A DNA stretch of 64,000 bases from Bradyrhizobium diazoefficiens. Its GTDB lineage: Bacteria > Pseudomonadota > Alphaproteobacteria > Rhizobiales > Xanthobacteraceae. The notes under the pieces are model-generated. The model saw only the letters and a program-made list of their open reading frames with translations. It did no database searches and was not told the origin of the DNA. Below, in pieces: positions 8,299-17,719 of this stretch (its first letter is position 1; every line of letters starts with the position of its first letter). Location of the stretch: the NCBI RefSeq assembly GCF_018129965.1, contig NZ_JAFCKW010000032.1:1-64000 (forward strand), read 5' to 3'. Position numbers and translations under genes: made by a program.

Positions 8299-9615
8299 TC
8301 AGACTTCGACGCGCTTGATCGCGAGCGACTTCAGATAGGCCGCGGGGTTTTCGGGATCGAACACCTTGCCGTCGAAGAAGGTCTCCTTGCCGCGCGAGGT
8401 GGAGGCCGGGATGTCGGCAGCGGCCACGCCGAGCGCCTTGGCCGCGTCGCGCCACATGTCCTCACGGTTGACCTTGGCGATGAGTGCCTTCGTATCGAAA
8501 TTCGGCTCGTACTTGCCCCAGCGAATGTCCTCGGTGAGGAACCAGAGATCGTGGCTCTGGAACGGATATGAGGCCTGATCCTTCCAGAAGCGCATCTGCT
8601 GCGGCGAGTTCTCGACGACGCGGCCGGTGCCGTAGTCGAACTTGCCCTTCATGCGGTCGGTGACGTCCTCGACCGGGCAATTGATCCACTGGCGCTTGGC
8701 GCAGATCGCCGCGGCCTCTTCGCGGTTCTCCATCTTCTCAGACCATTGCTGGGCCTCCATGACTGCCATCAGCAGCGCTTTGGCGGCCTTCGGATATTTA
8801 TCGACCCAGGCCGCGCGCATGCCGAACGACTTTTCCGGGTGCTTGTCCCAGAGCTCGCCCGTGGTGATCGCTGTGTAGCCGATCTCCTGATGGATCAGCT
8901 GGAGGTTCCATGGCTCGCAGACGCAGAAGCAGTCCATGGTGCCAACCTTCATGTTGGCGACCATCTGCGGCGGCGGCACCACGATGGTCTCGATGTCCTT
9001 GTCCGGATCGATGCCGCCGGCGGCGAGCCAGTAGCGGATCCAGAGATCATGCGTGCCGCCCGGGAAGGTCATCGCCGCCTTCACGGCCTTGCCGCTGGCC
9101 TTCTTCTTCTCCAGCGCCGTTTTGAACGGCGCGGTGTCGATTCCGATCTTGAGGTCGGCATATTCCTTGGCGACCGAGATGCACTGTCCGTTCAGGTTCA
9201 GGCGCGCCAGGATGTACATCGGCGTCGGCTGGTTGTTCTGCGTCACCTTTCCGGCCGAGATCAGGTACGGCATCGGGGTCAGGATGTGCGCGCCGTCGAT
9301 GCCGTTGCCTTCGGAACCGAGCACGAGATTGTCGCGAGTCGTGCCCCAGGAGGCCTGCTTCTGCACCTCGACATCGGGCATGCCGTATTTGGCGAAGATG
9401 CCCTTCTCCTTGGCGACGAACAGCGGGGTCGCGTCGGTGAGCGCAATGAAGCCGAGCTTGGCGCCCTTGACCTCGGGGCCTGCATCCTGCGCGAACGCGC
9501 CGGCGGGAAAATTCAGCTTGGCGGCGGCGAGAAGAGCGGCGGTGCTGCCGGTGGCCTTCAACAATTGACGGCGGCTGAGGCCAGTATCCGAAGGCCGGCG
9601 AATGCGCTTGGTCAT
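8299..9615 (-). CDS. nrtA: Nitrate-binding periplasmic protein with Tat signal
   Basis: A 438-residue substrate-binding protein of the NrtA/SsuA family. The N-terminus has a twin-arginine signal (SRRQLLKATG at about 14-23), a hydrophobic stretch and a cleavage region near AGAFAQDA, so the folded protein should be exported by Tat. It supplies nitrate to the NrtBC importer. It is the first gene of the nitrate operon and follows a leader of about 170 bases that can fold. Confidence 0.9.
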   Translation of the reverse strand: MTKRIRRPSDTGLSRRQLLKATGSTAALLAAAKLNFPAGAFAQDAGPEVKGAKLGFIALTDATPLFVAKEKGIFAKYGMPDVEVQKQASWGTTRDNLVLGSEGNGIDGAHILTPMPYLISAGKVTQNNQPTPMYILARLNLNGQCISVAKEYADLKIGIDTAPFKTALEKKKASGKAVKAAMTFPGGTHDLWIRYWLAAGGIDPDKDIETIVVPPPQMVANMKVGTMDCFCVCEPWNLQLIHQEIGYTAITTGELWDKHPEKSFGMRAAWVDKYPKAAKALLMAVMEAQQWSEKMENREEAAAICAKRQWINCPVEDVTDRMKGKFDYGTGRVVENSPQQMRFWKDQASYPFQSHDLWFLTEDIRWGKYEPNFDTKALIAKVNREDMWRDAAKALGVAAADIPASTSRGKETFFDGKVFDPENPAAYLKSLAIKRVEV

Positions 9616-9786
9616 GGGCGGTGTCGTCCTTTGCGTCGTTTGCGAATGATTGCGTCAGTGCGCACGAGCAGCCCGTCCGTCAGGTGGCGCCAATTGTCGG
9701 CGTGCGGACACGCGACGGGGAAATCCCCGCCTGGCGGCGTCAGCAATTCTGATGAGAGGTCTCGCGGGACGGCTTCAATGGCGTCG
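9616..9786 (-). promoter_or_regulatory. Putative structured leader of the nrtABC-bjgb-flp-nasC operon
   Basis: On the minus strand the untranslated stretch before nrtA has several self-complementary blocks: GCGTG/CACGC around a four-base loop (9700-9713), GGGG/CCCC (9717-9728) and a CGCC/GGCG pair inside GACG/CGTC flanks (about 9714-9741). In Bradyrhizobium the NasS-NasT system is known to act on nitrate operons, and NasT is an RNA-binding ANTAR antiterminator. This leader is a plausible target, but I could not identify a canonical hexaloop pair or a terminator T-tract. Confidence 0.35.
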
Positions 9787-9795
9787 GCTCCACCA

Positions 9796-9813
9796 ATTCA
9801 AGCTTCATGCCAA
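9796..9813 (-). promoter_or_regulatory. Candidate sigma-54 promoter of the nitrate operon
   Basis: On the minus strand it reads TTGGCATGAAGCTTGAAT. The -24 element TGGCAT fits, while the -12 element reads TTGAA instead of TTGCA, losing the conserved GC. It lies about 180 bases before nrtA, which would give a leader of about 170 bases. NtrC/RpoN control of nitrate assimilation is expected in this group. From 9814 to 10071 I see no gene and no further recognisable site. Confidence 0.3.
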
Positions 9814-10071
9814 TCTGGCCACGTAGAAAAGTCTTTGAGAATTAATTGGTTAGATCGCCCACGCGATTCGGCCGGCGCTCTGCGCGCACGCCAAATTTGC
9901 GATTCGCTCAAATCTTGTGCGCCGCACATAAACTAGGCAGCCGCGACTCACACGGCTCCAGACGGGCTTCGCGGCCGCGCCCCGGCTGCTCCGGCGACAT
10001 GCCGCCGCCGGGGCCTCGATGCGGAACTCGCAGATCATCAATCGCCGCTGCACGGATGTCTCTGGACCACG

Positions 10072-10740
10072 TCACCATGTGATCAACGGAGACCGATGCA
10101 GCCAGGTATCGTCCCGTACCTGATCCAGAACGAACCGCGCGACGTCATCACGCGCGATGCTGCCACCGTGAAAGCCGGAGAGATCCGTCAGTGCCCGGAG
10201 CGTGCCGCGGCCCGGCTTGTCGCTCAGGACGGACGGGCGGACCAGAACCCAGTCGAGCCCACTGTCCCTGACGATTTTCTCCTGCCGGTTCTTGTCGGCA
10301 TACACGTTGCGCAAGAGGAGCGGGAAAATGAGATTGTCGAACAGGAAGCCGCCATGGCCGGCGGTGTCGCCGGCGCCAATTCCCGTGATGCAAACGATGC
10401 GAGAAACCTGCTCGGCCTTCATGGCGCTGACGAGCGCCCGGGTCGCGGTCGAGAGCAACGTCACCTCGCGGAACGGGCTGACCGTCGTGCCGAGCGCGCT
10501 GACGACCGCGTCCCGGCCCTCGAGCGCCATGCGCAGCGCGGCCTCGTCGCGCGCATCCCCGACGATGAGTTTCGCTCGGTCGAGATCACGCGCCTTTTCG
10601 GCGGAGCGAACCAGAACGGTGACGTCGTAGCCGCGCGCCGCCGCCTGACTGACGATGAGGCGGCCGGTCGGTCCGGTCGCGCCAAGGACCAGTATTTTCG
10701 GCGGGGTGGTGGAGACGTCGTGGCTTTCGGAATTTTCCAT
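10072..10740 (-). CDS. NAD(P)-binding (NmrA/atypical SDR) protein
   Basis: A 222-residue Rossmann protein. The dinucleotide motif ILVLGATGPTGRLIV is near residues 15-29 and an Asp/Arg-rich second strand follows (VRSAEKARDLD). The family holds NAD(P)H-sensing or flavin-reductase-like proteins of the NmrA/YwnB type, and no substrate can be named. It is divergent from a LysR gene 141 bases away, the usual arrangement for a target of that regulator. Confidence 0.72.
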   Translation of the reverse strand: MENSESHDVSTTPPKILVLGATGPTGRLIVSQAAARGYDVTVLVRSAEKARDLDRAKLIVGDARDEAALRMALEGRDAVVSALGTTVSPFREVTLLSTATRALVSAMKAEQVSRIVCITGIGAGDTAGHGGFLFDNLIFPLLLRNVYADKNRQEKIVRDSGLDWVLVRPSVLSDKPGRGTLRALTDLSGFHGGSIARDDVARFVLDQVRDDTWLHRSPLITW

Positions 10741-10881
10741 GGAAGCACCTTTGGTAGCGGGACGCCTTGCAACAGGCCGTCCCTTGATTGACGTACGGTT
10801 GAAAACGCCTAAGGAAATTAGTGATCCACGAGCGAGCCAATAGACGTTATATTTGGACTTTGCGTCTCATTGGTGGAACAT

Positions 10882-11775
10882 ATGGATTTGCTCGCCCTCG
10901 CCGACTTCAACCTGGTTGCCCGCCACGGAGGGTTCGGAAAGGCTTCGCGCGCCGCAGCACGCCCGAAGGCGACCTTGTCGCGGCGGGTTGCCGAACTGGA
11001 GAGCAGCCTCAACTTGCGCCTCTTCGAGCGCGGAGCACGCAGCCTGAAACTCACCCAGGAAGGGCGAGCGCTCTACGAGCGGACGGGGGCATTGCTCACC
11101 GAGCTCGACGAGACCGCCGCAGCGATCGCCTCGGGCGGCGACAAGCCGCGGGGAAGGTTGCGGATCAGCGCGCCCTTGCTTTTCTCGCAAACGACGATGG
11201 GCAGGCTCGCGGCCGGCTTCGCACTGAGACATCCGCAAGTCCGGCTGGAGATCACGACGGAAGACCGGCCCGTGGATATGATCGAGGAAGGGTTCGACCT
11301 CGTGATCCGGGTCAATCCGGATCCGGATGAAAGCCTTGTCGGACGCATCTTCCTGCGCGACCGGCTGGTGGTCGTCGCCACCCCCGGTCTGAAACGACCG
11401 AAAGGGAATCTTGCCGTTCCGGTTGTCGTACGCGGGATGGGCCACCAGCCCGCAGCCTGGGACGTCAAGCGACCGAGCGGCATTTCGCGCATCGCCGTCG
11501 ATCCCGTGCTTCGCCTGTCATCGCTCATGATGGTTCGCGATGCGGTCCGGGCAGGCGTCGGCGCCGCACGTCTGCCCGTGTCACTCGTCAGTCATGACCT
11601 GGCCTCCGGCAGGCTGGTGCGTTGGGGCGACCTCGACGGATCCGACATCGCCCTGTGGACGCTCTATCCGTCACGGCGACTGCTGAGCGCGCGCGTGTCC
11701 GCCTTCCTCGATTATCTGAAGGAAGCCTTTCCCAAGGGCACCCCTGAGGAGCTTGCGGCCTACATCGGAGGATGA
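10882..11775 (+). CDS. LysR-family transcriptional regulator
   Basis: About 297 residues. The N-terminal winged helix-turn-helix (LADFNLVARHGGFGKASR, then ATLSRRVAELESSLNLRLFERG) is followed by a LysR effector domain beginning near GRLRISAPLLF. The ATG at 10882 is preferred because GGTGGA lies five bases before it; an in-frame TTG at 10870 would add four residues. It is divergent from the NAD(P)-binding gene, its probable target, and convergent with the dioxygenase gene. The effector is unknown. Confidence 0.85.
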   Translation: MDLLALADFNLVARHGGFGKASRAAARPKATLSRRVAELESSLNLRLFERGARSLKLTQEGRALYERTGALLTELDETAAAIASGGDKPRGRLRISAPLLFSQTTMGRLAAGFALRHPQVRLEITTEDRPVDMIEEGFDLVIRVNPDPDESLVGRIFLRDRLVVVATPGLKRPKGNLAVPVVVRGMGHQPAAWDVKRPSGISRIAVDPVLRLSSLMMVRDAVRAGVGAARLPVSLVSHDLASGRLVRWGDLDGSDIALWTLYPSRRLLSARVSAFLDYLKEAFPKGTPEELAAYIGG

Positions 11776-11800
11776 GCCTGCGCGCAAAGGCGCCGGCCGC

Positions 11801-12718
11801 TCACGCCGGCTCCGCCGCCTTCACCCCCAGCGGTTTCGGCGCGATGCCGCCGCCGGGCTTGAGATGGAATTCGTAAGTCATCAGGTGCCACGGACCGTTC
11901 GCCTTGGTGCCGTCGGGCATCATCGCATCGTTGCGCGGCTCGATCCTGGCGATGAGGTCATCCTTGACGCCGAACACGACGTCGGAATCGAGGTATTTGT
12001 CGCCGTCCATGAAGACGTGGGTGATCAGAGGCTCGAAGCCCCTCGCGTTGACCAGGAAATGCACGTGCGCGGGGCGCATCGGATGCCGCCCGGTCTGCAC
12101 GATCATCTCGCCGACGGGACCATCGGTCGGAATCGGATAGCTGCACGGCAGGATGGTGCGGAAGAAGAAGCGGCCGTCGCTGTCCGTGATGAAGCGCGCT
12201 CGCGCCGAGGCGCCGACCTCGTCGTAGTTCGGCTTCTGGGAATCGTAGAAGCCGTCATCGTCGGCATGCCAGACGTCGACAGGCACGCCGGCAAGCGGCT
12301 TGCCCTCGAGGTCGGTGACGCGGCTTTGAACGAACATCCGCTCGCCGGTGTGGTTGTTCGGCGAGATGTCGGTGCCGTGCGCTGTGACCTTGTGCTCGCC
12401 GATATAGAACGGGCCGAGCACCGTGGTCTGGGTGGCACCCTCGCGCTCGCGGTGGTTGACGGCGTCGACCAGCATGGAGACGCCGAGCACGTCGGAGAGC
12501 AGGATGAATTCCTGCCTTGTGTCGGTGCATTTCTGGCCGGTGCGGGTCAGGAAATCGATGGCGTATTCCCATTCCTCGAAGGTCAGGCCTGTCTTGCTCA
12601 CGTAATCGTGCAGCGACTTCACCAATTCCTGCAGCAGGAATTTTGCCCGCGGGTTCGGCGTGTCGTCGAAGCTCTGGACCACGGCTTTAGTGAGTTCGGT
12701 TTCGTTGAACTGGGTCAT
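11801..12718 (-). CDS. Intradiol ring-cleavage dioxygenase (catechol/hydroxyquinol type)
   Basis: A 305-residue non-haem Fe(III) dioxygenase that opens catechol-like rings between the two hydroxyls. Iron ligands in family order are Tyr158 (GFYDSQ), Tyr194 (CSYPIPTDGP), His218 and His220 (RPAHVHF). An N-terminal helical dimerisation domain (about 1-95) precedes the GPFYI strand typical of catechol/hydroxyquinol 1,2-dioxygenases. The start at 12718 has CAGGGCA upstream; the open frame reaches 12850 but that extension looks non-coding. No other ring-cleavage pathway gene is next to it, so the substrate is unclear. Confidence 0.85.
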   Translation of the reverse strand: MTQFNETELTKAVVQSFDDTPNPRAKFLLQELVKSLHDYVSKTGLTFEEWEYAIDFLTRTGQKCTDTRQEFILLSDVLGVSMLVDAVNHREREGATQTTVLGPFYIGEHKVTAHGTDISPNNHTGERMFVQSRVTDLEGKPLAGVPVDVWHADDDGFYDSQKPNYDEVGASARARFITDSDGRFFFRTILPCSYPIPTDGPVGEMIVQTGRHPMRPAHVHFLVNARGFEPLITHVFMDGDKYLDSDVVFGVKDDLIARIEPRNDAMMPDGTKANGPWHLMTYEFHLKPGGGIAPKPLGVKAAEPA

Positions 12719-12879
12719 GTGCACTTGCCCTGCATTTTCTCGTTGGCCCGGATGGGCTCCCTCGAAGCGTCCCTGGGTGTAGCCTACACCAATCGGCGCG
12801 GCCGCGTTAAGCACGACCGGCTTGGAATGAGGCCGTCCTTTCGGTATCAACTTTCAGGCAAAATGCCCCGGAGGAACCC

Positions 12880-14154
12880 ATGCTCGCCCCCACTCCCGCC
12901 TCACCCGAATCCGTGGGCATGTCCAAGGCCGCGCTCGACCGCGTCGATGCGCACCTGAAGAACCGGTACATCGATGCCGGCCGCTTTCCGGGCACGCATC
13001 TGCTGGTCTACCGGCGCGGCAAGATCGCCCATAGCGCGATGCAGGGCTTTGCCGACATCGAGCGCAAGGTGCCGGTCAAGGACGACACCATCTACCGCAT
13101 CTATTCCATGACCAAGCCTCTCACCAGCGTCGCCTTCATGATGCTGGTCGAGCAGGGCCTCGTGGCGATCGACGAGCCGGTCGCAAAATACATCCCGGAA
13201 TGGAAGGATCTCGGCGTGTTCGTGGCCGGCACCGCGCCGGCTTTCCTGACCCGGCCGCCGACCCGGCCAATGCTGGTCGTCGATCTGCTCCGCCACACCT
13301 CCGGACTGACTTACGGCTTCCAGCAGCGCTCCAATGTCGATGCGGCCTATCGCGCCGAGAAGATCGGCGAGGTCGAAAAGTCGGGCACGCTCCAGACCAT
13401 GATCGAGGGTCTTGCGAAAATCCCGCTGGAGTTCTCGCCGGGCGAGGCCTGGAATTACTCGGTCTCGACCGACGTGCTCGGATATCTCGTCGGCAAGATT
13501 TCGGGCATGCCTTTCGAGCAGTTCCTCAAGACCCGCATCCTGGATCCGCTCGGCATGACCGACACCGATTTCCACGTGCCCGCCGCGAAAGCGCATCGTT
13601 TCGCCGCCTGCTATTCGGCGGACCCGGCTGGCGGCATGACCTTCCATGCCGGCCAGCGCCGCGGCGGTCTGACGCTGCAGGACGACCCGATGAAGAGCTC
13701 GTTCCTGGCGCCGCCCTCCCTCATCTCAGGCGGGGGCGGGCTGTGCTCGACGATGGCCGACTATCTCACCTTCTGCCGCGCGCTGCTCAACGGCGGCGAA
13801 CTCGGCGGCGTCAGGCTGATCGGGCCGAAGACGCTGGCGCTGATGACGAGCAATCACATTCCGGGCGGACGCTCGCTCCCGGAAGTGTCGCGCTCCATGT
13901 TCGCCGAAGCCGCCTATAACGGCATCGGCTTCGGCCTCGGCTTCGCCGTGACCATGCGTCCGGCCGAAACGCTGGTCGCCGGCAGCCCCGGCGAATACAA
14001 TTGGGGCGGCGCGGCCACCACCTCGTTCTGGATCGATCCGGCCGAGGAACTCGTGACCATCTTCATGACGCAGGTGCTGCCGTCGAGCGCCTATCCGATC
14101 CGGCGGGAACTGCGCAGCATGGTCTACGCCGCCATCACCGAGAGCAATCTGTAG
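12880..14154 (+). CDS. Serine hydrolase of the class C beta-lactamase/EstB family
   Basis: A 424-residue serine hydrolase. The nucleophile motif SxxK is Ser76-Met-Thr-Lys79 (RIYSMTKPL), and the second motif YxS/N is Tyr193 in WNYSVS. No signal peptide is visible, which favours a cytoplasmic esterase or peptidase over a periplasmic beta-lactamase. The gene is divergent from the dioxygenase, with about 160 bases between the starts, and a GGAG ribosome site precedes the ATG. The substrate is unknown. Confidence 0.83.
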   Translation: MLAPTPASPESVGMSKAALDRVDAHLKNRYIDAGRFPGTHLLVYRRGKIAHSAMQGFADIERKVPVKDDTIYRIYSMTKPLTSVAFMMLVEQGLVAIDEPVAKYIPEWKDLGVFVAGTAPAFLTRPPTRPMLVVDLLRHTSGLTYGFQQRSNVDAAYRAEKIGEVEKSGTLQTMIEGLAKIPLEFSPGEAWNYSVSTDVLGYLVGKISGMPFEQFLKTRILDPLGMTDTDFHVPAAKAHRFAACYSADPAGGMTFHAGQRRGGLTLQDDPMKSSFLAPPSLISGGGGLCSTMADYLTFCRALLNGGELGGVRLIGPKTLALMTSNHIPGGRSLPEVSRSMFAEAAYNGIGFGLGFAVTMRPAETLVAGSPGEYNWGGAATTSFWIDPAEELVTIFMTQVLPSSAYPIRRELRSMVYAAITESNL

Positions 14155-14202
14155 GGAGGCCTGGAGGCAGATCTCGAGGCAGGTCTTGCGCGCTCGGACG
14201 GG

Positions 14203-15810
14203 ATGCCAGCGCGCAACACCAAATCTGCAGTAGCGCAATCGTCGGGCTGCTTTATGCTCCGCGCGACCGGTGCCGTTGCGCCGGAGCGAGGACATTTGCG
14301 TTTGCCAAAACTTAGCCTTCCGGTCCGTCTCGCCCTGCTGGTCGCAGGCACCACACTGCCGTTGATCGTCTTCGCGGTCGGCCTTGCCTATTTCAACTAT
14401 CAGCAGGATCGCCGGGACGCGACGAGTCGTGTGCTCGAGACGGTCCGCAGCATTCGACTGGTCCTCGATTCCGAAGTGCAACGCATGACCGGCGGATTGC
14501 AGGTGCTGGCGTTGAGCGATTCACTGCGCGGGGACGACTTCGCGAGCTTCGGTCGTCTCGCCCAGGGGTTCCTCGAGCCGTACGGCCGTAACTCTGTCCT
14601 GCTGGTCTCGGATCGGACCGGCCGCCAGCTGTTTTCCACGACCGCGACGGACGCTTCCACGCTGCCGCAGCGCAACAATCTGGACATTGTCGAACGGGTG
14701 TTTGCGACCAAGGCTCCGCAATATTCCGACCTGTTTTTGGGATCGACCAAGAAGAGTCCGATCGTCACGGTCGAAGTCCCGGTGATGCGAGACGGCGAGG
14801 TGATCTATGCGCTGTCTTTCAGCCCGCCGATCGACCTTTTCCAGAAACTGCTCGAACGGCAACAGCCAGACGACAGATGGATCCTGTCGCTGCTGGACAA
14901 GAAGGGCATCATCTTCGGCCGTGTGCCCAATCCGGCGGACCCGTTCGGCAAGCAGGCCTCGCCCTCGCTCTACAATGCGATATTCCGCCAACCCGAAGCC
15001 ACGCTGGCGGCGATCTCATTCGACGGGATCGCGCTGACCTCGGCCTATACGCGATCGCCGCTCACCGGGTGGACGGTCGCCGCGGGCGTCGCCGAAAGCG
15101 CGCTGATCGCGCCGCTCTGGCGCAACATCGCGATCACCAGCCTGATCGGCGGCGTGCTGCTGCTCACTGGCCTGACCTTCGCTGTCAGGATGGCGACCAC
15201 GATCGCGCGCGGCGAGATGCTGCACACCCTGCTGATCGACGAACTCAATCATCGCGTCAAGAACACGCTGGCCCTGATGCAGGCGATCGCGGTGCAGACC
15301 TTCCGCAGTTCGAGCCGCGATGAGCGCATCAAGTTCGAGGGACGGCTCGGCGCGCTCGCCGAGGCGCACAATCTGCTCAGCCAGGAGAAATGGCAGGGCT
15401 CCGAGCTGAAGGACGTGATCGCGCGAGTGCTGCAGCCTTTCCTGCTCTCTGGCCCTGAGCGGATCCGCATGAGCGGCCCTGCGGTGCCGCTGTCGCCGCG
15501 GCTCGCCGTCGTCCTGTCGATGATCGTGCACGAGATCGCCACCAACGCCGCGAAATACGGCGCGCTGTCCAACGAAACCGGCCGGGTGACGCTGGACTGG
15601 GACGTCATCTCGGATGCGCCAAAACCGCGGCTGAGACTGGTCTGGACCGAGACCGGCGGCCCGGTGGTGACCGCGCCGGTGCAGCGCGGCTTCGGCTCGC
15701 GCCTGATCGAGCGCAGCGCGCGCGACCAGCTCGGCGGCGAGGCGACCGTCGACTTCCTGCCGCGCGGCGTGGTCTGCACGGTGATTTGCGCGCTGGACGA
15801 GACGTCGTGA
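14203..15810 (+). CDS. Membrane sensor histidine kinase, HWE family
   Basis: Up to 535 residues. A first membrane helix (about 40-64) and a second (about 308-330) enclose a periplasmic dCache-like sensor of about 240 residues. The HWE-type dimerisation helix follows, with phospho-accepting His350 in ELNHRVKNTLA, then an N-box (HEIATNAAKYGALS) and the WTE signature of the family. HWE kinases often drive stress or single-domain response regulators; no partner is adjacent. ATG 14203, ATG 14254 and TTG 14296 are all possible starts. It is followed after 16 bases by the enolase-superfamily gene. Confidence 0.85.
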   Translation: MPARNTKSAVAQSSGCFMLRATGAVAPERGHLRLPKLSLPVRLALLVAGTTLPLIVFAVGLAYFNYQQDRRDATSRVLETVRSIRLVLDSEVQRMTGGLQVLALSDSLRGDDFASFGRLAQGFLEPYGRNSVLLVSDRTGRQLFSTTATDASTLPQRNNLDIVERVFATKAPQYSDLFLGSTKKSPIVTVEVPVMRDGEVIYALSFSPPIDLFQKLLERQQPDDRWILSLLDKKGIIFGRVPNPADPFGKQASPSLYNAIFRQPEATLAAISFDGIALTSAYTRSPLTGWTVAAGVAESALIAPLWRNIAITSLIGGVLLLTGLTFAVRMATTIARGEMLHTLLIDELNHRVKNTLALMQAIAVQTFRSSSRDERIKFEGRLGALAEAHNLLSQEKWQGSELKDVIARVLQPFLLSGPERIRMSGPAVPLSPRLAVVLSMIVHEIATNAAKYGALSNETGRVTLDWDVISDAPKPRLRLVWTETGGPVVTAPVQRGFGSRLIERSARDQLGGEATVDFLPRGVVCTVICALDETS

Positions 15811-15826
15811 ACGGGGAACGTCTGCG

Positions 15827-16960
15827 ATGAAGATCAAGAGGATTCGAACGCACATCCTCGAAGCAAAGCTGTCGCAACCCTTTGCCTATTCGCGGGCCTG
15901 GTACGATACGCGAACGGCGATGCTGGTCGAGATCGAGACCGATACGGGTCTCACCGGCTGGGGCGAGTGTTACGGCCCGGCGCGGATGACGGCCGCAATC
16001 GTGCAGAATGTCGCCGCGTGGCTGACCGGCGAGGACCCGCTGCGCACCGATGTGCTGTGGCAGATGATCTACGCGCGCCTGCGCGATCACGGCCAGAAGG
16101 GTGTCGTGATCCAGGGGCTGAGCGGCATCGACATCGCGCTGTGGGACATCAAGGGAAAACACTTCGGCGTGCCTGCTTATCAGCTCCTCGGCGGCGCGGC
16201 GCGCAAGCAGGTGCAGGCCTACGCGACCGGGCTCTACCGGCGCAAGTCAGGCGACCCGCTCAAATATCTTCCGGAAGAAGCGGCCGGCTACGTCGCCGAG
16301 GGATTCCGGGCCGTGAAGCTGAAGGTCGGCTTCGGCATCGCGGAGGATGCAGCGGTCACGGGCGCCGTGCGCGATGCGATCGGCCCCGATGTGGCGCTGA
16401 TGGTCGACGCGAACCACGCCTATGACGCGGTCGCCGCGATCCGTCTCGGCCGCCTGATCGAGCGTCACGACATCGGCTGGTTCGAGGAGCCGGTACCGCC
16501 GGAGGACGTCGCGGGCTATCGCGCGGTGAAATCAGCACTGACGATCCCGATCGCGGGCGGCGAATGCGAATTCACGCGTTTCGGCTTCCGTGACCTGTTC
16601 ACATCGCATGCGCTCGATATCGCACAGCCCGACACCTGTGCGGCCGGTGGCCTCAGCGAATGCAAGAAGATCTCCGACATGAGCGAAGCTTTCGGCATTC
16701 GCTACAATCCCCATGTCTGGGGCACGGGAATCGCGATCGCGGCCTCGTTGCAGCTGCTGGCCGTGCTGCCGTCGCACACGCCGAACTCGCTGGCAGCTCT
16801 GGAGCCGATGCTCGAATTCGACCGGACCGAACATCCGATCCGGCAGGCGATCCTGACCAAGCCGATCGAGCACCAGACGGGAATCGTAGCCATCCCCGAC
16901 GGTCCGGGACTCGGCATCGAGATCGACCGCGCCGCGCTGGCGCGGTTCGCCGTCAGTTAA
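15827..16960 (+). CDS. Mandelate racemase/muconate lactonizing enzyme family protein
   Basis: A 377-residue enolase-superfamily enzyme. An N-terminal capping domain (1-about 125) precedes a TIM barrel with the KxK acid/base pair (AVKLKVGFG), metal ligands in VDANHA, WFEEP and AGGE, and a His in NPHVWGTG. The KxK plus His set points to the racemase/dehydratase-like groups that abstract a proton alpha to a carboxylate, for example on sugar acids. It may be co-transcribed with the kinase upstream. It is convergent with ccdA. The substrate cannot be told from sequence. Confidence 0.85.
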   Translation: MKIKRIRTHILEAKLSQPFAYSRAWYDTRTAMLVEIETDTGLTGWGECYGPARMTAAIVQNVAAWLTGEDPLRTDVLWQMIYARLRDHGQKGVVIQGLSGIDIALWDIKGKHFGVPAYQLLGGAARKQVQAYATGLYRRKSGDPLKYLPEEAAGYVAEGFRAVKLKVGFGIAEDAAVTGAVRDAIGPDVALMVDANHAYDAVAAIRLGRLIERHDIGWFEEPVPPEDVAGYRAVKSALTIPIAGGECEFTRFGFRDLFTSHALDIAQPDTCAAGGLSECKKISDMSEAFGIRYNPHVWGTGIAIAASLQLLAVLPSHTPNSLAALEPMLEFDRTEHPIRQAILTKPIEHQTGIVAIPDGPGLGIEIDRAALARFAVS

Positions 16961-16987
16961 GCCGCGTCGTCACCAAGTGTTGGGAAC

Positions 16988-17719
16988 CTACCCGATCGAC
17001 TGCAGCGCCGGAAACGTCTCCAGCAGCCAGATGCTCACGGTCGAGACCGCGCCGGTGAGGAAGCCGATGCCGGTGATCACCATCAACACGCCCATGGCGC
17101 GCTCGACATTGACGAGCTGGCCCTTCATGCGTGCGAACAGGGTCGAGAACTGCTCGATCATCAGCGCGGCGATCAGGAAGGGAATGCCGAGGCCTGCCGA
17201 ATAGACCGCGAGCAGGCCGGCGCCTTTCGCCATTGTCGCTTCAGCCGCGGCGATCGAGAGGATCGCGGCGAGGATCGGACCAATGCAGGGCGTCCAGCCG
17301 AAGGCGAAGGCGAGCCCCATGAGATAGGCCCCCCAGAGGCCGACGGGCTTGGGGATCGGCAGCCGTCCCTCGCGCATCAGCAGGCCGATGCGCGTCAGAC
17401 CCAGGAAATGCAGGCCCATCACGATGATGACGATGCCGGCGAGAACAGAGAGCTCGGCCGACCACGCCCTGATCAGCCCGCCGATCAGCGACGCGCTGGC
17501 GCCGAGCGCCACGAATACGGTGGAGAAGCCGAGCACGAACAGCAGCGCCGACATCATGATGGCGCGCTTGGAGGCCGAGGCCGGTTCCTCGCTCTCGACA
17601 TGCTCGATCGTCGCGCCCGTCAGGTAGATCAGATAGGGCGGAACGAGAGGCAGGACGCAGGGGGACAGGAAGCTGACGAGGCCGGCAATCAGCGCCGCCG
17701 GGATCGAAACATTTTGCAT
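16988..17719 (-). CDS. ccdA: CcdA-type thiol-disulfide transmembrane transporter
   Basis: A 243-residue membrane protein with about six helices. Two conserved redox cysteines sit in SFLSPCVLPLVPP (Cys21) and FGWTPCIGP. CcdA carries reducing power from cytoplasmic thioredoxin across the membrane to keep apocytochrome c haem-binding cysteines, or other periplasmic thiols, reduced. This fits an organism with many c-type cytochromes such as the cbb3 oxidase encoded further along. It is a stand-alone gene, without DsbD alpha or gamma domains. Confidence 0.87.
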   Translation of the reverse strand: MQNVSIPAALIAGLVSFLSPCVLPLVPPYLIYLTGATIEHVESEEPASASKRAIMMSALLFVLGFSTVFVALGASASLIGGLIRAWSAELSVLAGIVIIVMGLHFLGLTRIGLLMREGRLPIPKPVGLWGAYLMGLAFAFGWTPCIGPILAAILSIAAAEATMAKGAGLLAVYSAGLGIPFLIAALMIEQFSTLFARMKGQLVNVERAMGVLMVITGIGFLTGAVSTVSIWLLETFPALQSIG

